Source: Chrysoporthe austroafricana (lineage: Eukaryota; Ascomycota; Sordariomycetes; Diaporthales; Cryphonectriaceae). From it: DNA of 64,000 nucleotides. The translations under genes were made by a program, and so were the position numbers. The DNA lies in assembly GCA_001051155.2 (NCBI GenBank), contig JYIP02000001.1:5146001-5210000 (forward strand), written 5' to 3'. Below, one piece after another: positions 35,632 through 46,633 of the stretch (the first letter of the stretch is position 1; each line of letters starts with the position of its first letter). The notes under the pieces were generated by a model. It was not told the origin of the DNA. It made no database searches and saw only the letters and a program-made list of their open reading frames with translations.

Positions 35632-38600
35632 GAAAGCTGCAGACTTTTCAGGATTGATTCCGTTAGGACCGTTTGCGTAGGTAGTTCCCAGTATCTGTCA
35701 TTGATGTCCCGATGATTCATTTTTGCGATGAGTGTGGTGGTGCATTCGGGACCTCTCTTCAGCCGGCCTCCGCAGTTTCCGACGTGCCCTCGCCTCTCAT
35801 GCAGTGTTACAGCTCCATGATCGCTACGTCGTGACCTTCGTGATGCGGTATCCAAAGACCCGCGGGATTAGCAGTTTCGTCGTCATGTGTGAGCGGCCCG
35901 GGTCATCCGGAGCAAAGAAAATCCAGTAAGCGGTCAGGCTTTCGGAGGGCAGCTCCGCACACGAGTACGCATCTCGCGTGAAAGCTGCGAGGCAGAAGAC
36001 TATTGGCGATTCGCGTATTACCGTAAGTCATGCCAAGCTCAGAGGTTGCAGCGCCGCAAGGGCCCGAGCAGAGCCGTCGACACCCAGATATCGTCCATCG
36101 CTACGGTGATGCTGCGTGGCGGGGCCACCGGCGTGGCGTCAATGCTACTCAAGCCGCAGGTATGTCGATGTGCCTTGAGAGCTTGCCAGCGGCGGTGAGG
36201 ACCTGTGGGAAGCTTGGCCTGGGGCTCTGCACGGCCTGCGGGATCGAGATACACCCGGATACGTGGACCTTGGACTGCCTGAGGGCCAAAAGCATCAGGA
36301 GACTTTCATGCTGTGAAACCCCAGAATGTCGCACTGAGGAGGACCTCACGGAAGAGGCCGCCTGGACTGAGGGACAAGATGCCGTACGTAGGATGACCCT
36401 GTGTGGGGCGGTAGCCCGAGACACGAGTAGGGTCATCATGTCCATTCCCGACCGATACGATGAAGGTCATTGCTCAGTAGCCTTTCTTGTGGCGGGGTGA
36501 TGTGTTGTTACTGTGCAGTGTAACCGGTAGACCAGGCGAGTGAGTCAGCATCCTTATTGAAGAGCTCTGGAGCGTGGTCAGGCATCTCACTCTCCAATCT
36601 CGGGCCGCACCGCTGGGGCTTGGCACGCTGGGGCCCCAGACCCACACAATCCACAGCGTTGTTGAAGTCAATGTCGGCCTCCCTTCTTCTTTAGTCCCCC
36701 CGCCTAAATTCTCGCTGCAGTAATCTAAAAAGCAGATGTGTATATATATAGATATATATACTTACTGGATTATACGAATACAAGATGGCAGACTTGCGTA
36801 GAAAGTGAATATATGTTTTGCTTACAGCACGTTGGACCCTGATCTGTCAGCATCGGTCTCGGATCTTTCCCCACCAAAGGATCACAGCATTCCCCTCTGG
36901 ATAACAATTACCCGGGCCTGATGGTATGATGTCAGGCTCTGCGCGTGATTTTAAACCCATGTATGGCACTGCTAGGATCGTCACAGGGCTGTCAGAGACA
37001 CTTTGGATCTCGTGACACCTACGAGAGGGATGGGGCCCCAAGACACGCAGCGAATTGCAACCCACACGATGGCTACTGGCGTGGGGGCAGCACTTCCGTT
37101 TCAGGTACTGTGTTTTCTTCCAGGCCTGCTGTGAGTACTTCCACGCCTGCACAACGCCCCTCGAGGGCCGCACGGTGGACGAAGGAGGGTCCTTCCACCT
37201 CCCATCTTCGTCCTCGTGCTAGGCAGGCCGACCGCGACAAGTCCTCAGCGCCTGCGGTCTCGGACCTCAGCGTGCCCTAGGCGGTGACACGTCGAAGCAC
37301 CGATCGGTCCCTGACCGATTTGTGGTGGATCGCAATGCGGAGGGCGCCACTGCTACGTTGTGTATGATATGCATGCAGCGGTGTCGACATTTTGGTTCTC
37401 GGCCGGGAACATCGTGGAAGTGGACCCTGGAAAAAAAAAAAAGTTGACGGGCTTTTCGATGTCAACGTCGAGGAGGGCCTGGCAGGCCTGGACAGCTTTC
37501 AGGCCCTCGAAAGCGCCTTAGCAGGTGGATCGGTCCTGAAGCAGGCCTGGTGAGAGCCGCTTGCGATGACAGCCGGGTTCGTGCCATGGCGCAGAGCCCG
37601 CGCTGGACAGTTAAGGCGGACCGTGGACCCAGGACCTGAAGTGATCTCAAGATTACCGCCTGGACGATGCGGAAGCTGAGGTCGAATTTGAGTTTGACCC
37701 GACGACAAACACAGAGCAGCACATTGGCCGCCTCCACTGACTCGGCTCCGGGTGCTGCCAAGTCATTACGTTACAGGTATTCACTCCAGCGGCGAGAACC
37801 CGGCAAGGCGCCTTTTCTTTACCTAATAGCCCTCTCTTTCCGGCATCTCCTCGCCCACAACCGCTGGCGCTGGCCTGGTATTTTGTACCTGTCATGTGCT
37901 CTCTGCATTACCTCTCGACGGCCCTTCAGCCGCATCCATCCTCGGTGCGCGGTGGGTTGCGCGACAACGGCCTCGGAGTACTCCGCGTTAGGGCCTGCGG
38001 GCCAGGCTGAGTACAGAAGACTTGCAGCGTGACACGGCAACCGGCCAGCGTCGATGCTCCCAATTGCCATTATGAATTTCGTGTTTTAATCCTGGACATG
38101 ATAAGGTCATCCCTTTGCTGGCCTTTATCTCTCCTTACCGTATCGCAACGTCCTTTGTCCCCATATGACCAGCATGGAACACTGCTCAGCGCTCCCGACT
38201 TCGTCCATGGCGCAAGCCGGTCCGTCCAATGCCAGCGATGACAATGACGACCGGTTTAGGCCTGCTGCGCTGCGATCAATGGACGGGGCCAGCTTTGGCG
38301 GGGCCCCGGCAAGGACAGCACATGGCCGGCGGTATGGATGGCCTCTGGGCTTCTCTTCCTCCTTACATAGTACGCTGTAGAGACCGTTCTGTGCGACCGT
38401 GACCAGCTCTCGCTGCCGCCGTATCTGACGAGGCCGAGCATTACACGCGACGACTTACCTAAAACATCGCTCTAGAGTGGCCCGTCTTCCTTGGATCGCC
38501 CGGCCGGCGTTTTTATTTTTCGCCCTGGAGTTATCTCCGCGCGCGTTGAGAGTATGTTTAAATGAGGACACCCGGATCCCTTCCTGCGCCAGCTCCCGTC

Positions 38601-39730
38601 GTCCTCACAGGCTTTTCTCCCTCGGGATCCCCCAGAACAACCTGATCTCTGCCGAGTTCCGGCCTCTCAGCCCGTGCGATAGAACTGTCGCCCTCTTCTC
38701 CTCCCGGGCTGCTGGGTGTGGCTCCCCCGAATTACAGGAACTTCCTCACGTCCACCAACTCGCCGAGGTGGGCGTTTGCTTGGCGGAAATAAAACCAATT
38801 CAAATGACACAGATAAGCCAGGCTTATCTCATCCTGGTCTCGATCGTCACCTAAGCATCCCTAGCCAAGAGATCTGGCGCCCGCCCTCCGTTCCCCCATT
38901 GACAGCTTGGGAATACTCGAAAGACCCTCTCTCTTTGTCCTGGCACATCCAGGCGTTGACGTCCCGAGAACCTGCCCGTTGATAAGGCCAAACCCAAGCC
39001 TCAAGGCGCCTGCTCACCGGCTCACGCGACCGCCGTCCCGTCGACCAATCCTGGGGCCAAGACTTGACATCTAGACCAGGCCCGCGGGTTGTCCCACACC
39101 TCAGGACAGTGCAGTGCCGCAAGGATTCTGATACGATTTACTGTGCCTTTTGTGCGTGCCGGATCTGGCCTGCGCATCAGGACCCTCCCCGGTGTGGCCT
39201 CGGAACCTCGACTCCTGGGTTCTGTACGCATTTGCATTTGAGATTGTACTCCGGGACCTGCTGGCCACCTCTGGGTTGTCCTGATATTCTTATCAGCCGT
39301 CCAGCACCAGGCCCTTTCCTGGCGACACGATCGTGCCGGTGGGAGCAGCTAGGCTGGTCACTTTTCCGGCTGTCGTATCTCGCCGACCCTGTCACTGAAC
39401 TGCCTAAGGTGGTCTGGTCTTGGGGAAGCTGCATTACTCCCAGGACACACAGGTGACAATCTTCAGCCAGAAGCAGAGTCGAAACTCCTATCTGGGAATA
39501 TCAGCGTGGCGGCAGAACTCCGCGCAGGCCCTAATCTTCCTGGCCTGGCTTGATACTCGGTACTTCCGGCCAGCACGCAGGAATCCGATATCAGCAAACC
39601 CAGCTACTCGTCAACAGCTCGGCACATTGGCTGGGCCGCTGTTGGACCTGGGCACACGCTCCGTTATCCCCGCTCAAACCGGCCTGACGTCTGTGGTTGC
39701 GGCCTTATTACGCCGGCCTGCACCTTCAAG
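35632..39730. other. Long gene-free region, 4.1 kb
   Basis: No supportable gene. The frame 36030-36500 has an ATG and encodes 156 residues with several Cys, but it has no recognised domain and sits directly after a GTAAGT, so I leave it uncalled. The part from about 37100 to 39700 is visibly dense in CCTG and CAGG words, including repeated AGGCCTG. A TA-rich microsatellite lies at 36739-36762 and an A run at 37431-37442. The downstream end should contain the promoter of the Zn2Cys6 regulator. Confidence 0.5.
36739..36762. repeat. TA-rich microsatellite
   Basis: Alternating T and A, interrupted once by GA. Simple sequence with no further meaning seen. Confidence 0.7.
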
Positions 39731-42225
39731 ATGTCGATACCGAGCGCCATTTCCAGGACGGCACCTATCGCCATCGCGCCCAAGCCATCACGCTTCACCT
39801 CAAATCGCCAAGGGGGCACCCTTCCGGACGCCTTCCCCGGGAGCTTCCACCACAGCGGCTTCGACACCCCAGACTCGGTCGGCTCGCCCTCGACCGGCTT
39901 CCCGGCCTGGCCCTGCGAGGCCTGCCAGCAGCGCCGGAACAAGTGCGTGATGAGCGACGACGACGACGCCTGCATCGCCTGCCGAGCCCGCGGAACCGAG
40001 TGCTCGCTCGTCGGCAGCCCCCCTCCACGCAAGAGGAAACTGCACGGCGACTACAGCGAGAGTATCAGCAAACGAGGGTGAGTCTTACAAATTTGCCCCA
40101 ATCCCACACACCGACAGGCATTCCTACCACCACCTCTAAACAAATACCCTGCCTGGCCCTCGGGCCGCATTCGCTTTGCAAAACCTTATCGAGGCCTTAG
40201 CGACGCTGCTGCCAGGGTTTTATCCCTTTCCCCGTGCGATTCCCTCAAAACTCCAATCTAATTGGCCAATCTAGGTCTCCAGGGCTTGATAACAGTAGAG
40301 GCGGGCGGCAACATCAGTCGAGCCTGTCCAGCACTGCAGCGAGCAGTTCCTTCATCGAAGAGATGGCTAACTTCGGTGGACCGACTCTGCTGAAGAGGAC
40401 GCTGGGTCTGCAGGACGATCGGTATAGTCAGTATATCGGGCCCACGACGGACTTTGAGCCGTCCTTGATCAATCTCTCCACCTTTGACCCCCACGATGAG
40501 AGCCTCTTGTCACGAGGCGTTCTCCGGAAGGTCAGCGAACATGACACATTTCTGCTCCTGCCCGACCAGAACACGATCGGTTATGAGCACATACTCGAGG
40601 ATGTCGACGAGATCGAGAGGATCGTCGCGCCCAACGGCCGGAAGCTCGTAGACCTCTACTTCCGGATCGTTCACCCGGCCTTTCCAATCATCCAGAAGAA
40701 CGTCTTCTATGAGAAGTACGAGCGCTCGCCGAGGGAATTCTCGCCGCCACTGCTGGCTGCCATGTACATCTTAGCCATCAACTGGTGGGATCAGGACGAC
40801 GACCTGTCGTCACAGCTTCGGCCCAACGTCAGGGACCTGGAGAGGCTGGTCCGGACAACCCTCCCCGACGCGATGTACCGGCCGAAGCTGTCAACCGTGC
40901 AGGCCGGACTGCTGCTCTCGCAGCGGCCCGAGGGTGACCAGTGGGCGCCAACAGCCCAGCTGATCGCCATCGCCCAGGAGCTCGGCCTGCACCTCGACTG
41001 CTCCAACTGGAAGATCCCCCTCTGGGAGAAGGGCCTGCGGAAACGACTTGCCTGGGGCCTCTATATGCAGGACAAATGGGGGGCGCTCGTACACGGACGG
41101 CCCTCGCACATCTTCGCCAGCCAGTGGGCCGTCCAGCCGCTCGGCGGCAACGACTTCCCGGACGTAGAGTGGGACGAGGACGACGTCGACGCCAAGCAGG
41201 ACATCGAGAAGGGCCGCACGCTCTTTATGCAGATGATCCAGCTGTCGCAGATCCTCGCCGAGATCCTCGAGACCTTCTATACCCTGCAGGCGATGCAGAA
41301 CGTGACCAATGCCGGCGCGCAGGGAACGCACCTCGTCTTGTCCCTGGCGAAACCGATCCAGCTGAAGTTGAAAGAGTGGTATGCCGCGCTGCCCGCGTCG
41401 ATCCGCATGGACTCGACGTACCAGACCCCGATGGCGAACTCCAACCTCAACCGCCTGAGCAGCATAGGCTACCTGCACCTCGGCTATTTCGCGACGGAGA
41501 TCACCCTGCACAGGCGCATCGTGCGGTCGCTGGCCTCGACGCACCCGTCCCCGGCGTCGCCCAACGACCCGCCCAATGTCGCTGCCTCGCCGTCCGGCAG
41601 CGCCGCGAGCGACAGCTACGTCCTGCACATCTGCCGCAACGCCGCGAAGGCCAGGCTCATCTCCGCGATGGACTTTGTGAACCGCCTCACGCCCTCGCAC
41701 CTCCGCGCCTTCTGGTACTTCGCCTCCAAGACCAACTTCGCGCTTATCGGGACCTTCGGTTCGCTGCTGTGGGCGACGAGCCCCGGCCGCGAGGAGGCGG
41801 AGTGGTACCGCCGCCGCCTGGGCGAGTACAGGTGGACCCTGTCCGTGTCGTCGAAACCGGGCGAGGGCAAGGGCTTGACTGAGTTCGCGATGGGGATGCT
41901 CGACATCTCGACCGGGCTGCTCAAGAAGCTGCCGGAGAAGCCCAGCATGAGCCGCTCCGGCTCCATGACCGGGATGGCCGGGTCTGCGGGCGCGAGGAGG
42001 TCGAGTCTTCTTGCGCTCGGCGGGAGCTACGGGCTGGGCGGTGGGCTGGGCGTGGTCGGCGTCGACGGCGGCGGCGGCATGGACATCGATACCAGCGGTG
42101 GTAGTGGTATGCCGAGCGGGATGCACAGCCCTCGGACTCCGGAGGGGGAGGGGAGCGACGGCAGCGGGAGTAGTGACGAGGCAATGTACGGGGGCGAGTA
42201 TGCCACCTCTGCGGGCCACGCCTAA
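39731..42225 (+). CDS. Zn2Cys6 transcription factor, Dal81/TamA-like
   Basis: Exons 39731-40077 and 40275-42225 encode 765 residues; the split codon is Gly. Residues 62-91 form a CX2CX6CX8CX2CX6C zinc cluster with a basic RRNKC stretch, the DNA-binding domain of fungal binuclear-cluster proteins. After a Ser-rich linker comes the fungal transcription-factor middle homology region (about 195-460), containing NWWDQDDDLS and a GRPSHI block. The last ~100 residues are Gly/Ser-rich. The overall wording resembles Dal81 of yeast and TamA of Aspergillus, co-activators for nitrogen-source genes; this assignment rests on memory of family blocks, so the specific role is less certain than the class. It is preceded by a very long non-coding region. 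A 442-codon antisense frame is a by-product of high GC at third positions. Confidence 0.85.
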
Positions 42226-42830
42226 CGTGCGAGTCTCTGCCTGAGGTCGTGAAAGTTAGCGATGGAATGATGAATGGGAAGATAGCCGAGCATCGCGGAG
42301 GAGAGGGCTAGATCTTGGGCAGGACAGCCTCTGCACATCGCCGAAGAAGGCGCAGGAGGACGAGAACGGGCAAGGAGGCAAGACCAGAGAAGAGAGGTGC
42401 GGCGGATTGGTGGTTATACGTGTAGCCACGCGCACATGGCATCTTGTCTGCCACGCTCACGACATATGACGTGCTTAAGGTGTTTAGCAAGTGTGTAGGA
42501 GGTTTGTCGTTGGGGACGACCCAAGCCAGCCTAGGCGCCGGGTGAGGCCAGGGGGGGCCGCTTCTTCACCAGCCAGCGGCGGAGTTTCTCTTAAGTAAGA
42601 GGAACGGGGCGTGCATGCCACCGGGTCATGCCCTCGCAGCGCCTCGCAATACGTGGCGGATCTGACGAAGATTATGTTGAACTGGGCTCATGGCTCTATG
42701 TAAGGTATGCTTGGACGATGGACAGCGGGCAATTCGCTGCGTTTCGCTCCCTATTCTTGTACAGATATGATGACGGGGCCCGTGTGCCTTTTGTTTTTTT
42801 TTTTTTTTTTTTTTTTTTTTTTCTTTTTTT

Positions 42831-42901
<71 letters not shown>

Positions 42902-42902
42902 N

Positions 42903-42939
<37 letters not shown>

Positions 42940-44462
42940 CCCCCTCCCCCCCTTCAAAATTTTCTTGTTTCGTCGTTTGACGAGAGCATGGTTGGTCACT
43001 AGCAGCACTGTGTACATACTTTACTTGCTGTTCTGTTCTGGAGCAAATACCCCCCGTTGAATAGAGGTGCCTGCAGTTCCATACTTGAGTCTCTCCAGCC
43101 TGCCCTCGCGGGGCCTGTATCTTTCTTGTGCACCGAGTGCTTCTTCTGACTCTCGTCGCCAACAACATAAATGAAGCAGTCACCGTACAGGCCGGGATTC
43201 ACGTCTCGCCGCGGCTGTGGTATCCCTCAGACCTCGTCGCCGACAGATCAGCCATGTCGCCCGGCCCCTTGATCCGGACCACACTGGCGAACTGCTCATC
43301 GTTCAGAACGTTTGATGACGAGGCCCTGTGGTCCAGTATCTCATGATATCAGCCTAATAATACACTGAGGGCAACCCGCACGGGATCACTTCTTAGCTTC
43401 GCCAGCCTGGCTTCGGGGTCTGCTTCGCAAACACAGTCAGTGGCGACTCAACGACGATGCGCCCCCAAGGCGGATGACAGGGTGTGACCACACTGGCGGG
43501 CAGATCCTGTCAAGATGGAGCCCTGCCGCCTCTCTGTTGTTTCGGGAAAGATAAAAGGCATAATGTCATCATTCAAAGTATCTGATGTACGAATTTTCAA
43601 CCGCATAATCGTCATTTCTTGCGCACTCTACCCTACCTTCGTACAATGTTGCGATCCAAGTTTCCCATCCAATCCTGAATACCACCAAGAACGAAATTAC
43701 AACATCCCTCTCCATCAACCACAACCTGGACAGATACCACAATCAATATAGCATAATACGCTTGCCTCCCACACTGGCCAGCACCTAAGATTACATGAAA
43801 CTTGGATGCGCAACACAAATCAATTTTTGGCAATCCCGTAGCGGCCGCGAGTGACGTACTTTCTTGAAAAACAGAAGGGGGCCGGCTTGTTCTGTTTAGC
43901 AAAGCCAGCGGGGGTGCCTTCCAAAGGCAAGGCCCTGGGACATTTCAGAAGCATTGATACGTCCTAGGGAGGGATGAACAATGACTAACTTTTCACTGGC
44001 GAAAGTATGGAGAGGCTGGCCGAGCTCGAGCAGTATAAAAACCCCCGTGTCCCGTGCATTGTCGTCCACCTACCTGCTCGTCTGCCACGGAGCGCCGAAA
44101 AGCGGGTTGGGTGCCGACGGCCCGGCATCACAGCGTCGCAACCGGCTCCGAAAGCGGTCACATAGGGCCAGGAGACCCGGGGCTGAAGGCAGCCGTGCAT
44201 GCTGATAGCAATGCGCCTACTGATGTTGCGGTGACTCAAAGAGATCCTGAGAGGTACCGTGTGCAACGCGCTCGTCTGCGCACTAGCGGGTAGATCCTAC
44301 CAGGTTTGAGTCACTCCAGAAGGGGGTTGGGAAATTGCCCAGAACAACATCAGAGGCTTATAAGCCAACAAACTCGATTATGATGCTCTTGACATTTCAC
44401 TTTGACCAACACACCACCCCGCCGCAGTTCGATAGCCGGCGAGGTTAACCGCCTTCTGCAAA
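42226..44462. other. Intergenic region with homopolymer tract
   Basis: No supportable gene in 2.2 kb. It contains the long T tract at 42794-42937. A good TATA-like box (GTATAAAAAC) lies near 44033-44042, roughly 430 nt before the acetyltransferase ATG. It may be that gene's core promoter with a long leader. Confidence 0.5.
42794..42937. repeat. T homopolymer tract (~144 nt) with an ambiguous base
   Basis: An almost unbroken run of T, with two single C interruptions, a single N at 42902 and a G next to it. Either a genuine homopolymer or a collapsed or joined assembly site. The runs of Lys or Phe codons it creates are not protein. Confidence 0.9.
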
Positions 44463-45033
44463 ATGGCAGGCCCCCAGAGCTGGACGCACCAAGGTCCAGA
44501 CGCCACATACATGTGCTCCACGGACCCGAGCATACTTGATCTCCAAGCCTTGAATACGGCCCTCGGCTCGGATATGCTGTGGTGGGCAACCGCACTGCCT
44601 GAGGATCGCCTCAAGACCCTGGTCGACAACTGCATGATTTTTGCCCTTTACCAGGTCGAAGGTGAGCAATACCATGCCACAAATTGCACCTGTCCATGTC
44701 ACCCCTTCCATCCGTTGACCCCTCATAGACTCCCAGAAACGCACCATGATTGGTGCTGCCAGGATCATCACCGACCGCGTCACCTTCGGCTACCTGACAG
44801 ACGTGTATGTGCTGAAGGAGCACCAGAAGAGAGGGCTTGGAACGTTCCTGATGAAGTGCCTGAACGAAGTCTTGGACGGGTGGCCGGAGCTTAGGGCCTT
44901 GTGGATCCTTGCGAGCAGTCCAGAGAGCTCGAAGTTGTACGAGAAGATTTTCGGTGCGGTCGACTTCTTCAAGGAGAACCGAAACCCCAACCTGAAGTTG
45001 CTGGAGAAGAAGGCTCGAAAGCCTCCCATTTAG
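44463..45033 (+). CDS. GNAT-family N-acetyltransferase
   Basis: Exons 44463-44661 and 44729-45033 encode 167 residues with a split Asp codon. The GNAT fold is shown by the strand-helix pair GAARIITDRVTFGYLTDVYVL, followed by the acetyl-CoA pyrophosphate loop EHQKRGLGTFLM, the standard R/QxxGxG/A motif. A C-terminal FFKENRNPNL region follows. The substrate cannot be read from the sequence; small stand-alone fungal GNATs act on metabolites, antibiotics or protein N-termini. The gene runs convergently into Trm7 with only about 75 bp between stops. Confidence 0.85.
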
Positions 45034-45107
45034 TCCACCGTTGCGTAGGAGCAGGGACTGTTGGAGTCTTAAAAGACTGACCATCCGAGAAAACGTTTGG
45101 ACGGGCT

Positions 45108-46351
45108 TCAGCTCTTGACTGTTCTGCCGTATGCGCCTCCAGCTGCTCTCCGCATCTCGATGGCTCGTTTGTATGGTGGTGCTGTAGGGGGCTGGATAGG
45201 ATCCAGTGTGACATGGTCGTCCGGTAGTTGATAAGATGCATCAGAGTCGAAGGCAGATAGATCTCCACAGGCAATGAATGGGGCAATCCACCGAACATCG
45301 TTCTCATCAGCCTCCCTCTCATCTTCGATCTCGACCTCGACAACGCCATCTCCCCGTGAGCGAGCCCCATTGCCGGGCGTCCAATCCCAAGTACCAGTCG
45401 TTGGGTTCTGCATCGTCGCATTCGCACAGATCGGCAGCTGTGATTTCCTCTCTTTGACCATCTCTGGCAGTCTGTGGCCCACGCCAAGTGGGTCATCCAG
45501 GCTTGCAATGAATCCAGGCGGCGGTTGGAAGTTCAAGCAAACGATGAAGGCCTCGATACTGCTGGCTCTTGATGACCTGGGCTTTGCCACGACTACCCGG
45601 TCGAAGAAGAGCTTCAGCTGTGCGTAGAGCACATCGACATCCCTGCCCCTAAAGATCTTGGCCACGAACTTCCCGCCCGGTTTCAATACGCACAAGGCCA
45701 GGTTGAGCGCGGCAAAGAGGAGCTGGGACTGGACGTAGATGTCCAGATCATGAAGACCGGTGACGTCCGGTGCGCCATCGCTGAGAACCAGGTCGACCGG
45801 GTGAGAGGCCTGCTGGATCATACTGCTTGGGTCATAATCCGGATCAAGAGTCTTCAAAAGAAGCGGCACAGTAGCTGGATGCGTGATATCAGCGCGGAGG
45901 GTGGTGATGCCCGGCAGAGGGCTGATGGGCTGCAGGTCGATGGCTACGATCTTGACATCCTTTCGAGGCTTCAGGCCATCATCTCTTTGGACCCCGAGCC
46001 CTGGAAGGCCGGCAGTCTTCTCCGGAGCGAAGACGCGTAGCATTTGCTGGCGGAACTCGGCCTCCTTGTCCTGCCATGCTGACCGGCCAAACTTCTCACC
46101 CTTGATGAGGACCCGAGACAACACCTGCGACCAGCTTCCTGGGGCGGCGCAGAGGTCTACCACGCGTGTGACGTCCTTGAAGAGGTCAAACTCTGTGCAG
46201 CTGGTCAGTTGGTGACAGGAACGATGAACGTCAGGTTTATGTTGGTACCTTCGTCTAGTTGCAATAGCTTGAATGCACTCCTAGCACGCCAGCCTTGCTC
46301 TTTTGCGAGCCGGTAATATGCATCCCGCTTGTCCTTCGAAGACTTGCCCAT
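45108..46351 (-). CDS. trm7: tRNA 2'-O-methyltransferase Trm7 (FtsJ family)
   Basis: Minus-strand exons 46351-46249 and 46192-45108 encode 395 residues, with a split Glu codon. The SAM-binding motif is [12 protein letters not shown]. The K-D-K-E catalytic tetrad of FtsJ enzymes is complete: Lys28 in SAFKL, Asp173 in SDGAPD, Lys213 in FVAKIF and Glu248 in SSIEAF. Trm7 methylates the ribose at positions 32 and 34 of the anticodon loop of several tRNAs in the cytoplasm, with partner proteins Trm732 and Trm734. Compared with yeast Trm7 there is an insertion of about 40 residues after the SAM motif ([11 protein letters not shown]...) and a longer C-terminal tail, as seen in many filamentous fungi. 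It is divergent from the Mak5 gene. Confidence 0.92.
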
Positions 46352-46633
46352 CGTAATTAGTTTATTTTATGAGTTCGGGTTTTAAAGAAGATCGGGGACG
46401 GCATTACAAAGTGAACGCCATATGAATAGACTCTAGGGCCAGCAGTCACTGAAAAATCCGCTGGCAGGGGTCACAGTAGGGGCTTCATCGATAAGCTATG
46501 GCCCGGCGTGGAGACCAGTAAGACCCACTTTATTTTCGCAAGTCCAATTTTTTCGCGACTACATTCCCTCGACACATCGTCACCACGCCAGCCACGACTA
46601 CGAATAAATACGTGCAGAGCTCCCAATACCGCG
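46352..46633. promoter_or_regulatory. Short divergent promoter, Trm7/Mak5
   Basis: 282 bp between two opposing ATGs of translation-related genes, short enough that both probably share control elements. An in-frame GTG upstream at 46508 was not used, because Mak5 proteins begin with a short basic N-terminus like that from 46634. Confidence 0.45.

Noticed and set aside
36030..36500. 156-codon Cys-containing frame
   Set aside because: Has an ATG but no recognised domain, lies next to a donor-like GTAAGT and in a region of random-looking frames; not called.
40891..42219. 442-codon minus-strand frame over the Zn2Cys6 gene
   Set aside because: Arg/Val/Gly-rich shadow caused by GC-rich wobble positions; no domain and no promoter logic.
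42626..43183. Apparent Lys-rich protein across the homopolymer
   Set aside because: Produced by the T run and an ambiguous base; not a gene.
43838..43850. GTAGCGGCCGCGA shared with 52256-52268, the latter preceded by ACTA, resembling a cloning-site sequence
   Set aside because: Flanks on both sides are ordinary fungal-looking DNA with no vector sequence; a GC-rich palindrome can recur by chance.
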